Shown here piece by piece: positions 16,435-24,650 of a stretch of DNA of 64,000 nucleotides (within the stretch, counting starts at the first letter, position 1; every line of letters begins with the position of its first letter). This DNA comes from Io17-Chloro-G2 sp034420695. Its GTDB lineage: Bacteria > Chloroflexota > Dehalococcoidia > Lucifugimonadales > UBA3495. Position numbers and translations under genes: made by a program. Location of the stretch: NCBI GenBank assembly GCA_034420695.1, contig DAOULB010000058.1, positions 1-64,000 on the forward strand, read 5' to 3'. Under the pieces are notes generated by a model. It was not told the origin of the DNA, made no database searches, and saw only the letters and a list, made by a program, of their open reading frames with translations.

Positions 16435-17520
16435 CTAAAAGACCACCACTGATCGCAGCACCTCGCCCTCCTGCATCCGGCCGAAGGCGGCCTCCACCTC
16501 GCCCAGGGTAATCGTCTCCGAGACGAACTGGTTGAGGTCCAGCCTGCCCTGCAGGTGAAGGTCGATGTAGGTAGGGAAGTCCCGGGAGGGCAGGCAGTCC
16601 CCGTACCAGGATGACTTGAGGCTGCCCCCTCTGCCGAACACCTCCAGCAGGGGCAGTTCTATCTTCATGTCGGGGCTGGGTACGCCGACCAGCACCGTCG
16701 TCCCGGCGTGGTCCCTGGCGTAGAAGGCCTGCTCGTAGGTCACCGGGTTGCCCACCGCTTCGATGGAAACGTTGACTCCGTAGCCCCCGGTAATGTCTCG
16801 GATGGCCTGCACCGGGTCTGCTTCCGTGGAATTGATGGTGTGGGTCGCCCCGAAGGACTTGGCCCACGCCAGTTTCCGGTCGTCGATATCTACAGCGATG
16901 ATGGTGTGGGCCCCGGCCAGGCGCGACCCGGCAATGGCAGCGTCTCCCACGCCGCCGCAACCGAATACGGCTACAGAGTCGCCCCGGCTGACCCCACCGG
17001 TGTTGATGGCGGCTCCCAGACCGGCCATTATGCCGCAGCCAATCAGGCCGGCGGCCTCCGGGTTGACCGCAGGGTTTACCTTGACGGCCTGTCCGGCGTC
17101 CACCAACGTCAGCTCGGCAAATGCCCCTATCCCCAGCGCCGGGGACAGCGCCGTGCCGTCGGTCAAGGTCATGGGCTGCTTGGCGTTCCGGCTCGCGAAG
17201 CAGTACCAAGGCCGGCCCCGCAGACAGGAGCGGCAGGTCCAGCAGGGAGACCGCCAAGCGATGATCACGAAGTCCCCAGGCGCAATGTTGTCAACCCCGG
17301 GGCCGACGCTCTCCACCATACCTGCGGCTTCGTGCCCCAACAGAAAGGGAAAGTCGTCGTTGATTGCGCCCTCGCGGTAGTGGAGGTCGGTGTGGCAGAC
17401 TCCGCAAGCCTTCACCCGGACCAGCGCCTCACCGGGACCTGGGTCAGGCACCAGTATTTCGACGCTGGCAACGGGGGCGCCCTTGTCGCTGGCAATGATT
17501 CCCTTAACCTTGTGGGTCAT
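16435..17520 (-). CDS. Zinc-dependent alcohol dehydrogenase, S-(hydroxymethyl)mycothiol dehydrogenase-like
   Basis: A 361-residue class III-like medium-chain dehydrogenase. The catalytic zinc ligands appear in ACGVCHTDLHY and LGHEAAG. The structural zinc cysteines appear in SPCWTCRSCLRGRPWYC. The NAD-binding fold is FGCGGVGDAAIAG with acidic VDIDD after it. The opening KVKGIIASDKGAPVASVEI resembles the actinobacterial mycothiol-dependent formaldehyde dehydrogenase rather than the glutathione form. It would oxidise a thiol-formaldehyde adduct, or less specifically an alcohol. ATG 17520 has a perfect AAGGAGG upstream. It lies downstream of the split TPP enzyme pair on the same strand with short gaps, so a shared transcript is likely. 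Confidence 0.8.
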   Translation of the reverse strand: MTHKVKGIIASDKGAPVASVEILVPDPGPGEALVRVKACGVCHTDLHYREGAINDDFPFLLGHEAAGMVESVGPGVDNIAPGDFVIIAWRSPCWTCRSCLRGRPWYCFASRNAKQPMTLTDGTALSPALGIGAFAELTLVDAGQAVKVNPAVNPEAAGLIGCGIMAGLGAAINTGGVSRGDSVAVFGCGGVGDAAIAGSRLAGAHTIIAVDIDDRKLAWAKSFGATHTINSTEADPVQAIRDITGGYGVNVSIEAVGNPVTYEQAFYARDHAGTTVLVGVPSPDMKIELPLLEVFGRGGSLKSSWYGDCLPSRDFPTYIDLHLQGRLDLNQFVSETITLGEVEAAFGRMQEGEVLRSVVVF

Positions 17521-17588
17521 TGGACCTCCTTGGAACTCACAACCGGAATTTTGCCAGAGTCTCCCGGAACCGGCCTCGCCTCTTTGGC

Positions 17589-18185
17589 CTAAGCCTCCCT
17601 GGGTCCCAATTCCTGCTGGAGGTCCAGGATAGTCTGGTCCCGGGTCTTGGTCTGCCAGCGGGGCCGCTGTCCGATGGGCACGTTCTCGATTTCGGGGAAT
17701 ACCTTCAGAGCGACGAAGACGGGCCCGGGGCGGCTCAAAATGCCTTCGATGTTGGTAGCAAAGTCCTCCAAGTTGTCGAAAGCATAGGTCGAGGGATAGC
17801 CGCAACCTTGGGCGACCACGTCGTAGGCGATGTTCTTGGCGTTGGGCACCGGCTGGCCGCCGGTGGTGGCATAGACCTCGTTGTCCAGCATGAAGTGGTA
17901 GAAGTTCTTGGGGTCCTTTTCGGCTATGGTGGGTAGGGTCCCCATGCTCATCAGCACGTCCCCTTCCGAGTCGAAGAGGACTATCTTCTCTTTGGGCCGG
18001 GACAGGGCCAAGCCCAGCGCGAAGGAGGCATGGCCCCCCATTGCGGGGTCGCCCAAGGGCACGTCCCGGTCCGGCTGGGTGCTGATTTTCACCCAGTGGC
18101 GACCTCCCCTCCCCGGGATGACCACTGCATTTCCCCGGTATTGGTTGAACACTTCCAGCATTTCGGCCGTCTGAATCATTTCCAT
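17589..18185 (-). CDS. Sulfopyruvate/phosphonopyruvate decarboxylase-like beta subunit (TPP-binding half)
   Basis: A 198-residue protein equal to the C-terminal PP domain of a TPP decarboxylase, as in ComE. The TPP/Mg motif is FDSEGDVLMSMG...YHFMLDNEVYATTGGQ. The GDPAMGGHASFALGLAL segment before it is typical of sulfopyruvate and phosphonopyruvate decarboxylases. It must pair with the alpha half encoded 37 bases upstream. The likely reaction is decarboxylation of a 3-substituted pyruvate to an aldehyde, which the downstream zinc dehydrogenase could oxidise. Coenzyme M biosynthesis is unlikely without further com genes, so a catabolic substrate is more probable. Confidence 0.78.
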   Translation of the reverse strand: MEMIQTAEMLEVFNQYRGNAVVIPGRGGRHWVKISTQPDRDVPLGDPAMGGHASFALGLALSRPKEKIVLFDSEGDVLMSMGTLPTIAEKDPKNFYHFMLDNEVYATTGGQPVPNAKNIAYDVVAQGCGYPSTYAFDNLEDFATNIEGILSRPGPVFVALKVFPEIENVPIGQRPRWQTKTRDQTILDLQQELGPREA

Positions 18186-18222
18186 CTCCGCAAGGCCATG
18201 GGACTACTACCCCAGTGGAACA

Positions 18223-18738
18223 CTATCTGTTGAAGCCATGGTATTCGTCACCCACCAGCACGGCCACCGGCTGCCGGGCCTTTTCGGCGTCCTGGAAGGC
18301 CAGGGAAATGCGGTCGGCGTCGGCGTCGCTTTCCACCAAGTAGTACTTGATGCCGAAGGCGTGGAGGAAATGCTCCGTGTAAGTGGCGGCGCTGTCGGTG
18401 TTGACGCCGTGGCGGGTCCACCCCCGGTAGCCCACCATCAGCACCACCGGTATGTTCATGCCCATGGCCCAGCCCCGCAGAGAGTCTCCCGATTCCATCA
18501 GGCCGGTGTTCTGGATGAGTATCACCGGCTTGGCCCCGCCCACCGACAGTCCGGCGGCAGTCGAGAAGGCCTGCCCCTCCCGGCTGACCGGTATCAGGTC
18601 CAGCGACGGCTCAGCCTGCATCAGGATGTACAGGAAGTTGGTCTCGCTGTCGGGGAGCCACACCACGTGGGTAACCCCGTTTTTCTTCATGTGCTCCAGC
18701 ACCGTCTCCGGGCTGAAACCGCCTTCTTGTTGGGTCAT
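18223..18738 (-). CDS. Sulfopyruvate/phosphonopyruvate decarboxylase-like alpha subunit (PYR half)
   Basis: A 171-residue protein equal to the N-terminal PYR domain of a TPP decarboxylase, as in ComD. The glutamate that activates TPP is in PVSREGQAFSTAAGL (about residue 54). The family blocks THVVWLPDSETNFLY and ILIQNTGLMESGDSLRG are present. TPP binds only at the interface with the beta subunit encoded next. Gene order alpha-beta-dehydrogenase on one strand suggests a decarboxylation-oxidation module. Substrate not determined. Confidence 0.78.
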   Translation of the reverse strand: MTQQEGGFSPETVLEHMKKNGVTHVVWLPDSETNFLYILMQAEPSLDLIPVSREGQAFSTAAGLSVGGAKPVILIQNTGLMESGDSLRGWAMGMNIPVVLMVGYRGWTRHGVNTDSAATYTEHFLHAFGIKYYLVESDADADRISLAFQDAEKARQPVAVLVGDEYHGFNR

Positions 18739-18843
18739 GGTCTATCCTCGATGCCTATTGTTATGTCACCCTGAAATCCGTTGCCCAGCCGGGGCGCGGC
18801 TGATTATATCCCCCGCATCAACCATGCGCCAATGAGCATGAGG

Positions 18844-18887
18844 TAAGGACGGCTAAGTCGTTCTTGGAGGAAGCCAGGCCGTCCTTA
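18844..18887 (-). terminator. Hairpin downstream of the OsmC-like gene
   Basis: Perfect 10-bp arms TAAGGACGGC and GCCGTCCTTA with a 24-base loop, 23 bases beyond the stop at 18910. No uninterrupted T-run follows on the minus strand, so termination efficiency is uncertain. Confidence 0.4.
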
Positions 18888-18909
18888 ATTGCCCTTTTCA
18901 GGGCCCAGG

Positions 18910-19419
18910 CTAGTTGCCCGGGGCCGGGTAGTCCTCCAATTTGAAACGCTGGCCGTTCAGGTTGATGGTGTCGTTGAACAGGCCGGGGCGGTCGATGGTC
19001 TGCCTCACGTAGCAGCCGTTGCGGGCGTTGCGGATCAGCCCGGCAAGCTTGGCTGGGTCTTCCTCGGACTCTATTTCGTAGTGGACGTCGATTCCGTCGG
19101 CCCGGGCCTGGATGGTCTGGGCCAGCACCGACCCCTCGGCCCCCACGTGGAGGGCCACCTTGGCCTTAACACTGTCTAGTTGCACCTTCATCATCTGGGC
19201 GTACCGCTCCAGTTGAGTCATCTCTCAAAAGAGAATAGATGAAGCGAAATAAGCTAAGGGTGGCGGCGCGGTGTTCCCTCCCATGGGTTCCCGCTCGTCG
19301 CACATTATGGTGAATCCCCGGGTGTCGGCCCGCTTCTTCATGTGGTCAAGCATCTGCACGTCGCTTTCCACGGTGATGGACCGGGATATTATGTCTTCTG
19401 ACCCAGGTTGGGAGGTCAT
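18910..19419 (-). CDS. OsmC-family peroxide/thiol redox protein, probable selenoprotein with in-frame UGA (Sec65)
   Basis: Read through a TGA at 19225-19227, the frame gives one 169-residue OsmC-family protein. Before the TGA come the N-terminal strands and GGNTAPPPLAYFASSILF. After it, in the same frame, come E-M-T-Q-L-E-R-Y-A, the strands around KVALHVGAEG and the typical C-terminal IRNARNGCYVRQTI. The TGA falls exactly where OsmC/Ohr proteins have their catalytic cysteine at the head of the central helix, giving a U-x-x-T motif. Start ATG 19419 has GGAGG 6 bases upstream. A bSECIS-like hairpin follows the TGA. OsmC-like selenoproteins have been reported from marine metagenomes. A nonsense-broken pseudogene is the alternative, but no other decay is visible. 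Confidence 0.78.
19191..19216 (-). other. Candidate bacterial SECIS element inside the OsmC-like gene
   Basis: Eight bases after the TGA the minus strand folds as UCA, A·A mismatch, CUGG, bulged A, GCG, loop GUA, CGC, CCAG, UGA: 10 base pairs in all. The apical loop lies 20 nt from the UGA and starts with G. This fits the published bacterial SECIS consensus (loop roughly 16-37 nt downstream, G among the first two loop bases). It would be the SelB binding site. Confidence 0.65.
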
Positions 19420-19585
19420 GGCAATCCTCCAGGAAGAAATAGGCTGCCGGGCGCCCCGGTGAGCGGGAGTATACCACCGGCACCGCTCGGACCGAGTCCA
19501 GGCCGGAGTTGCCGCCATGTTACAATCAGCCGCGCCCCTTCAGATCAGACGGCCGGGGTAGTTCTATGACCAAAGGCGAAGTGCT

Positions 19586-20377
19586 ATGGACTTGGAATTG
19601 AAGGACAAGGTTGCAATCATTGGCGGCGCCAGCAAGGGGCTGGGCCGGGCCTGCGCCCAGAGCCTTGCCGAGGAGGGGGCCAGAGTCACCATCTGCAGCC
19701 GCACCCGTGAGGACTTGGAGTTGGCGGCGAGCGAGATTCGCGAAAGCGCCGGTGCCGAGGTAATGGTATTCGCAGGAGACTTGGACCAGGAGCAGACCAT
19801 CAAGGAACTGGTAGCCGCCACGGTGGACCGCTACGGGCAACTGGACATCATGGTAAACAACTCCGGCGGGCCGCCTTTGGCCAGGTCGGTCAATGCCACC
19901 GAGGAGCAGTGGGAAACGGCCCTGCAGCGCTCCTTGCTGTTTTTCGCCAGGATGTGCCGGGAAGCAATGCCCCACCTGAGAGCCCAAGGCGGCGGGCGCA
20001 TTATCAACGTCCTGGCCAGCACGGTTTATCAACCCATCGACAACCTGGCCCTCTCCGGTGCCACCAGGGCCGGAGTGGTGGCCTTCGCCAAGAGCTTGGC
20101 CGACGAGGTGGGGAGGGATAACATCCTGGTCAACAACGTCTGCCCCGGCTCCATTCTCAGCGAAAGAATGCTTTCCAACGTGCAGTCCAGGGCCAACGAG
20201 CTGAACATACCCTTGGAAGAGGCGCTGGCGGAGCGGGCCAAGGAGACTGCGGTAGGCCGGGTCGGTAAGCCCGAAGAGTTCGGCCCCCTGGTCGCTTTCT
20301 TGGCTTCTGCCAAGTCCAGCTACATCACCGGCACCACCATGCTGGTGGACGGGGGACTGGTGCGGTCGGTACTCTAG
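19586..20377 (+). CDS. Short-chain dehydrogenase/reductase family protein with altered active site
   Basis: A 263-residue Rossmann protein. The cofactor motif GGASKGLG is at the N-terminus with CSRTRED (NADP-type basic residue) after strand 2, then NNSGG in place of NNAG. The usual Tyr-x-x-x-Lys pair is absent: the aligned segment reads NLALSGATRAGVVAFAKSLA, with Leu and Arg at those positions. A subset of FabG-like SDRs with LS-x-x-x-R in this place is known, and their chemistry is poorly defined. The start ATG 19586 fits the family. The gene is divergent from the OsmC-like gene and its stop overlaps that of the convergent nitroreductase gene at a CTAG. Confidence 0.82.
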   Translation: MDLELKDKVAIIGGASKGLGRACAQSLAEEGARVTICSRTREDLELAASEIRESAGAEVMVFAGDLDQEQTIKELVAATVDRYGQLDIMVNNSGGPPLARSVNATEEQWETALQRSLLFFARMCREAMPHLRAQGGGRIINVLASTVYQPIDNLALSGATRAGVVAFAKSLADEVGRDNILVNNVCPGSILSERMLSNVQSRANELNIPLEEALAERAKETAVGRVGKPEEFGPLVAFLASAKSSYITGTTMLVDGGLVRSVL

Positions 20378-20898
20378 GACCGGCCCGCGTAGGGCTGGCC
20401 GAACTTCTCCCCGTGGGCCATTTCCGACATGGGCTTGCGGGGAACGCCCCTCCCGGCGAAGTCATCGGGACGGTAGCCGAAGGGCAGCACGGTTATCAGC
20501 TCCATGTGTTGGGGAATGCCCAGCAGTTCCTTCACCTGCTCCTGCTGCCCCTCCTCCCGCATCCCCACGAAACAGGTACCCAGCCCCTCATCCCAAGCCA
20601 CCAGTTCCATCTGCTGCAGGGCCCGCCCGGCGTCCAAGTGAGGCCGGTTGGCATTGTCCATGACAATAGCGACTACCAGGGGCGCGTCGGCCAAGAAGGT
20701 CCCCTGGGTGGTGATGGCGCCCAGTGCACTGATATTGGCCGGGTCTTGAAGCACGATGAAGTGCCAAGGCTGCCCGTCGCTGGAGCTGGGAGCCCAGCGT
20801 CCCGCCCGCAGAATCCGGTTGACCACCCTCTGGGGGACCGGGTCCGGCTTGAAGATCCGCACCGTTCGTCTGGTCCTTATGCAATCGTAGACTTCCAA
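20374..20898 (-). CDS. Nitroreductase family flavoprotein
   Basis: A 174-residue FMN-dependent nitroreductase-fold protein. The FMN phosphate/ribityl contacts are in IRTRRTVRIFKPDPVP, followed by AGRWAPSSSDGQPWHFIVL, the later GLGTCFVGM and the ITVLPFGYRPDD block. Such enzymes reduce nitro groups, quinones or enones with NAD(P)H. TTG 20898 is preferred because AGGAG lies about 7 bases upstream; an in-frame TTG at 20934 is the longer alternative. It lies just downstream of the HpaB-like monooxygenase gene (38-base gap) on the same strand and could supply reduced flavin to it, although the usual HpaC partner belongs to another family. Confidence 0.85.
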   Translation of the reverse strand: MEVYDCIRTRRTVRIFKPDPVPQRVVNRILRAGRWAPSSSDGQPWHFIVLQDPANISALGAITTQGTFLADAPLVVAIVMDNANRPHLDAGRALQQMELVAWDEGLGTCFVGMREEGQQEQVKELLGIPQHMELITVLPFGYRPDDFAGRGVPRKPMSEMAHGEKFGQPYAGRS

Positions 20899-20936
20899 TC
20901 CCGTTCTCCTCCATTTCCCGGCCGATTTCCCCAAAT

Positions 20937-22427
20937 TTACCCGTGGGGCAAGGGCCTTGAAAGCATGTCCTTGATCTGAGCAGTTATTTCTTCCTGGTCA
21001 TAGCGGTTGAGCAGGTTTATCCGGTTGCGGTTGGGGTCGCCGCCGTGCCAGTACTCGTACACTTCCTGGCGCATCCCGAAGGAGGAGACGGCCAAGTCGT
21101 GGGCCAGCCGGAACAGCCGGGACTTGTACTCCACGTCCACGCCCTTGCCCCGCATGTACCGGTCCAAGTAGGGCCTCAGCTCGGGGTTGGCCAAGTCGTT
21201 CTCGCTGGGCTGCATTATCAGGCCCGACCCGGCGATTTCCCGGAGCAGTTGCACCATACGCGCCGAGGTCTGGGCAAAGTAGATGTTCATGCCGGTGAGG
21301 GGGCCGAGAGTCATCAGGCCCCCGTCGGTAAGGTAGGCATTGTTCTCCACGCCGTCCATGGCGTGACGCCACATCTCGGTGTAGGTGACCATCTCCCCGA
21401 GCTTCGCCGACACCTCCCGGTATTCTCTTACGCCAATGGACTCGGCGATCAGGGTGGCCACCGCGGTCATCAGGCGCATGCGTTCGTGGATGCGGCACAG
21501 GTTAGCCCACTCGGCGAAATTGGCGTCGCCGGCGTACCGCATGAGCACCGGCGACGAGTCGTAGAGCATGAACACCCGGTCCCAGGGCACCAGCACGTTC
21601 TCGAAGAACAGCATCGAGTCCTGCTCGTCGTAGAGCATGCCCAAGGGGTGCCCAAAGCTGCCCGGCCACTGGGACACGGGCTCCCGGCAGATTATCTTCA
21701 GGCCGGTGCTGTTGGTGGGGATGGAAAACGCCAGCACGAACCTGGGGTCGGACCGCCGCATGAAGGTGGCCGACAAGGAAACGTAGGTCTCGTTGGTGAT
21801 GGGCGCGGCGGTGGCCAGTTGCTTGGCCCCGGTTACTATGATGCCCTCGTTGGTCTCCTCCACCACGTGAAGCGCAAGTTCCTCCTCCCTGGTTGCCCGT
21901 TGCTCGTTCTGGGGTTGCTCACTGCGGTCTACTTGAGGGTCGCCCAAGGCGTGGGTCAGGAACAGGTCGTTCTCCATGCAGTAGCGGTAATAGTTGGCTA
22001 CATTCTCACCGAAGTCGCAGCGGGGATTCTTGATATTGCTGAATGCCTTGCGGGAATTATAGAGAGCGATGATATAGGGCGCCATTATGTCCGGTCCCCG
22101 TCCCAACTGGCCCCAGCTTTGCCTGGTCCAGATTTCGCTGTTGCGCCGCTTGGCCTTCAGGTCCTCCATTGACCGGGGAGCCAGCCACGACACGCTGCAC
22201 CGGTTTCCGGTCTCGGGCGACTCGAAGGTCATCAGGTCCAGGTATTCGGGAGAGTGCTGCAAATCGTAGATACGGGCCAGTTCGTGGACCATTCCGGAGA
22301 AAGCCGGGTGATTTACAACGTCGGTCACCTTTTGGCCGTCCAGCCACACCTCCCGCCCGTCCTTCAGGCTTTCGATGTAGCGGGCTCCGGTCATGGCGCC
22401 CAAGCCGGTGGAAGTTTCCAAGGCCAT
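20937..22427 (-). CDS. 4-Hydroxyphenylacetate 3-hydroxylase family (HpaB-like) FADH2-dependent monooxygenase
   Basis: A 496-residue protein of the HpaB/PvcC/4-hydroxybutyryl-CoA dehydratase family. The N-terminal helical domain starts MTGARYIESLKDGREVWLDG. The central beta domain has GIIVTGAKQLATAAPITNE and the flavin-contact region. The loop YDEQDSMLFFENVLVPWDRVF is a family hallmark. A C-terminal helical domain follows. The cysteine and histidine iron-sulfur ligands of 4-hydroxybutyryl-CoA dehydratase are not apparent, so hydroxylation of a phenolic or related ring is likelier. A flavin reductase is needed; the nitroreductase downstream is a candidate. The next gene upstream is an MFS exporter on the same strand. 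Confidence 0.87.
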   Translation of the reverse strand: MALETSTGLGAMTGARYIESLKDGREVWLDGQKVTDVVNHPAFSGMVHELARIYDLQHSPEYLDLMTFESPETGNRCSVSWLAPRSMEDLKAKRRNSEIWTRQSWGQLGRGPDIMAPYIIALYNSRKAFSNIKNPRCDFGENVANYYRYCMENDLFLTHALGDPQVDRSEQPQNEQRATREEELALHVVEETNEGIIVTGAKQLATAAPITNETYVSLSATFMRRSDPRFVLAFSIPTNSTGLKIICREPVSQWPGSFGHPLGMLYDEQDSMLFFENVLVPWDRVFMLYDSSPVLMRYAGDANFAEWANLCRIHERMRLMTAVATLIAESIGVREYREVSAKLGEMVTYTEMWRHAMDGVENNAYLTDGGLMTLGPLTGMNIYFAQTSARMVQLLREIAGSGLIMQPSENDLANPELRPYLDRYMRGKGVDVEYKSRLFRLAHDLAVSSFGMRQEVYEYWHGGDPNRNRINLLNRYDQEEITAQIKDMLSRPLPHG

Positions 22428-22516
22428 ATTGCTCTCCAGGGTTAAAGGTTAAGCGCCGGTTTTCCTGCCGGCTCTTACAGGGTGGCCGGACCTATGTGTT
22501 GCAGAACCGGCATGGG

Positions 22517-23992
22517 CTAGTCTCCCGCGGCGGCGGGGCTCTGCTGCAACGCTTGGTAGGGACGATGGAAACTGGCGATAAACGCCCCGGTCAGCATGAT
22601 CGCCACCACCGCCAAGGCCGCGGTCTGGAAGCCCTTCATATAGTGCAGTTGGGCTTCCGACGCCGCCATGGAGGCAATGGCTATTGGCAGGACCAAGGCC
22701 AATATTACCGAGGATGCGGTCGCCCCCAAGGCGTGGCCCAAGTCCCGGGTCGTCTCAAGCATCCCCGAGGCGAACCCGCGGTGCTCCACGGGCAGCGTGC
22801 TCATCACCGTGGCGTTGTTGATGGTGTTGAAGACGTTGGTGCCCAGAGAGATGGGCAGCAGCAACAGTGGCATGAACCACACCGGCAGCGGCTGGGCAAA
22901 CAGGCCCAATAGCACGAATCCCAGGGCAATGGAGGCCATGCACGCCGGGCGCATGTACCTGAAGTTGTACTTGTCATGAAAGTTCCCGGCCAAGATTGGC
23001 ATGAACACCCCGAAGGACTGGTGGGGCAGTATCACCAAGGTCACGAAAATGGGAGAAAGCCCCTTCCCTTCCTCTATCATCAGCGGCACCAGGGTGAAAA
23101 CGGCCAGCATGGAGAAGTGGAACATGGTGTTGGACGTGATGGCCAGGGTGAAGTACTTCTCCCGGAAGTGGCGGAAGTCCAGAAAGGGACTCGCCACCCG
23201 GCGCTCCACCAAGATGAAGAGCCCCAGCATGGCCAAGAAGAGGACGGTCATCGGCAGGTGATACGAGAGGCCGTCGGCGCTGGTGAAAGAGTCATCACCG
23301 CCGTGGGCGTGGACCGTTGCCAGGAAGAAGACCGAGGCAGTGGCAACCAGCAGCACGGCTCCCCAGTAGTCGATAGAAACCTTCTTTTGCGTTCCGGTGT
23401 CCTGTTGCTGGCGCAGCGCCGGCATACTGCCCCAAATTGCCAGCAGGCCGATGGGGACCACAACCAGGAACACCAAACGCCAGCTTATGTATTCCAGGAA
23501 GAGGCCGAAGCACACCAGCCCGATGAGCGTGCCAATCCGGGAGCCGGTGATGGGAAAGGCGTAGGCCCGTCCCCTCTCTCCCGGGGGGAAGGCGTAGGCC
23601 AGCATGGCGTTGCCGTTGCCGTGAATCAGCCCGGCGCCCAAGCCCTGCAGGCCCCTCCAGATGATGGCCTGCTCCATCGATTGGGCAGTTGCCACCAGTC
23701 CAGCTCCCACTGTCACCATGATGGTGCCGATGAAAAACACCCGGGGGTGGCCGAACCGGTCTCCCAGGCGGGCGCCCAGGAACACGGTGCTGCCCAGAAC
23801 CATCAGGTTGACGATTACGATCCAAGCGGCGTCTTCCAGCCCCACGTCGAAGTGCCTGGCCACGCTGGGCAGAGCCAGGGTGACCGGCATGCTGGAAAGC
23901 TGCACCAACAGCTGGCCGGAGGTCATGGCCAGCAGCACTTCCCGCCGGTCCCGGGTGTTCACTACTTCTTTGTAGTTGTTGATGATGCCCAT
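22517..23992 (-). CDS. MFS transporter, DHA2/EmrB-like 14-helix drug:H+ antiporter
   Basis: A 491-residue polytopic membrane protein with about 14 hydrophobic segments, as in DHA2 exporters. Motif A reads FLGARLGDRFGHPRVF between helices 2 and 3. Motif C-like TGSRIGTLIGLVCFG lies in helix 5. LVQLSSMPVTLALPSVARHF at the N-terminus resembles EmrB. It probably exports a hydrophobic organic compound using the proton gradient. It is read in the same direction as, and 89 bases upstream of, the HpaB-like gene, so it may move that pathway's substrate or product. Start ATG 23992 fits the family N-terminus. Confidence 0.85.
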   Translation of the reverse strand: MGIINNYKEVVNTRDRREVLLAMTSGQLLVQLSSMPVTLALPSVARHFDVGLEDAAWIVIVNLMVLGSTVFLGARLGDRFGHPRVFFIGTIMVTVGAGLVATAQSMEQAIIWRGLQGLGAGLIHGNGNAMLAYAFPPGERGRAYAFPITGSRIGTLIGLVCFGLFLEYISWRLVFLVVVPIGLLAIWGSMPALRQQQDTGTQKKVSIDYWGAVLLVATASVFFLATVHAHGGDDSFTSADGLSYHLPMTVLFLAMLGLFILVERRVASPFLDFRHFREKYFTLAITSNTMFHFSMLAVFTLVPLMIEEGKGLSPIFVTLVILPHQSFGVFMPILAGNFHDKYNFRYMRPACMASIALGFVLLGLFAQPLPVWFMPLLLLPISLGTNVFNTINNATVMSTLPVEHRGFASGMLETTRDLGHALGATASSVILALVLPIAIASMAASEAQLHYMKGFQTAALAVVAIMLTGAFIASFHRPYQALQQSPAAAGD

Positions 23993-24212
23993 GCGGGGTT
24001 GATTATAGCCCCGCTGGAGACCCCGCGTCCCTCTCGGAACTCAAGCCTGGCTCAACTCCCTTGGTACAGCCCGGATCATGCAAATGATGTAAAATCAAAC
24101 AGTGTCTGGAGTTGAACTGTGGGGTAACCAGGCACATGAGCAAGCTAATAGGCAAGGGATTCCCAGCACTCCCTCGCTAGAATTGTCCGGCAGGCAGTGG
24201 AATGAGGCATAG

Positions 24213-24599
24213 GTGGAATCACCCGATAACAGGACTCCCTATTGGTTAATTTACTGCGGGATCTATGTCGTTTGCTTTGCCGCCTTCTCGTTGTACCAGT
24301 GGCTTTACTTGAAGGCCTGGCAATTGGACAATTGGATGTCCACTCTGGGCGTGGTTTCAAGTGCGTCGTTGGGCGTGGCCCTTCTAGCTATTATCATATT
24401 GGAAGGAGTTACTTACATGGTGCTGTTCGCCCCCAGACGAATTAAGGAACTAATAGAACAGGGGCGCCAGGAAGGGCGCGTAGAAGCGCTTCAGGAGTCC
24501 AATGCCGAATGGGAAGCTTGGTTGCAACGGCGTGACGAGGCGTTGGAAAGAGGCGAACCCTTCGATGAGCCTTCGCCTGCCAAACGCCCCGGCAAATAG
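24213..24599 (+). CDS. Small membrane protein with charged coiled-coil tail
   Basis: A 128-residue protein of unknown family. Two hydrophobic segments (about 12-33 and 46-72, IYVVCFAAFSLYQWLYL and LGVALLAIIILEGVTYMVLF) precede a basic anchor FAPRR and a charged tail rich in Glu, Arg and Gln ending DEPSPAKRPGK. Start GTG 24213 has GAGG just upstream. The last 60 residues are nearly repeated by the next gene (24651), so the locus carries a partial duplication. Probably an inner-membrane protein with a cytoplasmic coiled coil. Function unknown. Confidence 0.6.
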   Translation: MESPDNRTPYWLIYCGIYVVCFAAFSLYQWLYLKAWQLDNWMSTLGVVSSASLGVALLAIIILEGVTYMVLFAPRRIKELIEQGRQEGRVEALQESNAEWEAWLQRRDEALERGEPFDEPSPAKRPGK

Positions 24600-24650
24600 C
24601 CCAACTGGCCCCATAGAGCTTAACCAGGGCAGCGTTCAAAGGGTACTTGC

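Noticed and set aside
19225..19518. OsmC N- and C-terminal halves as two separate genes
   Set aside because: They lie in one frame separated only by TGA-GAG, the split falls at the active-site cysteine, and neither half is a complete OsmC fold. A single recoded gene explains more.
20374..20934. Longer nitroreductase start at TTG 20934
   Set aside because: No ribosome site, and the added residues lie before the conserved FMN-binding start; TTG 20898 has a good site.
22976..24115. 379-codon forward frame opposite the MFS gene
   Set aside because: Charged, His/Gln-rich antisense of transmembrane codons; typical shadow of a membrane protein gene.
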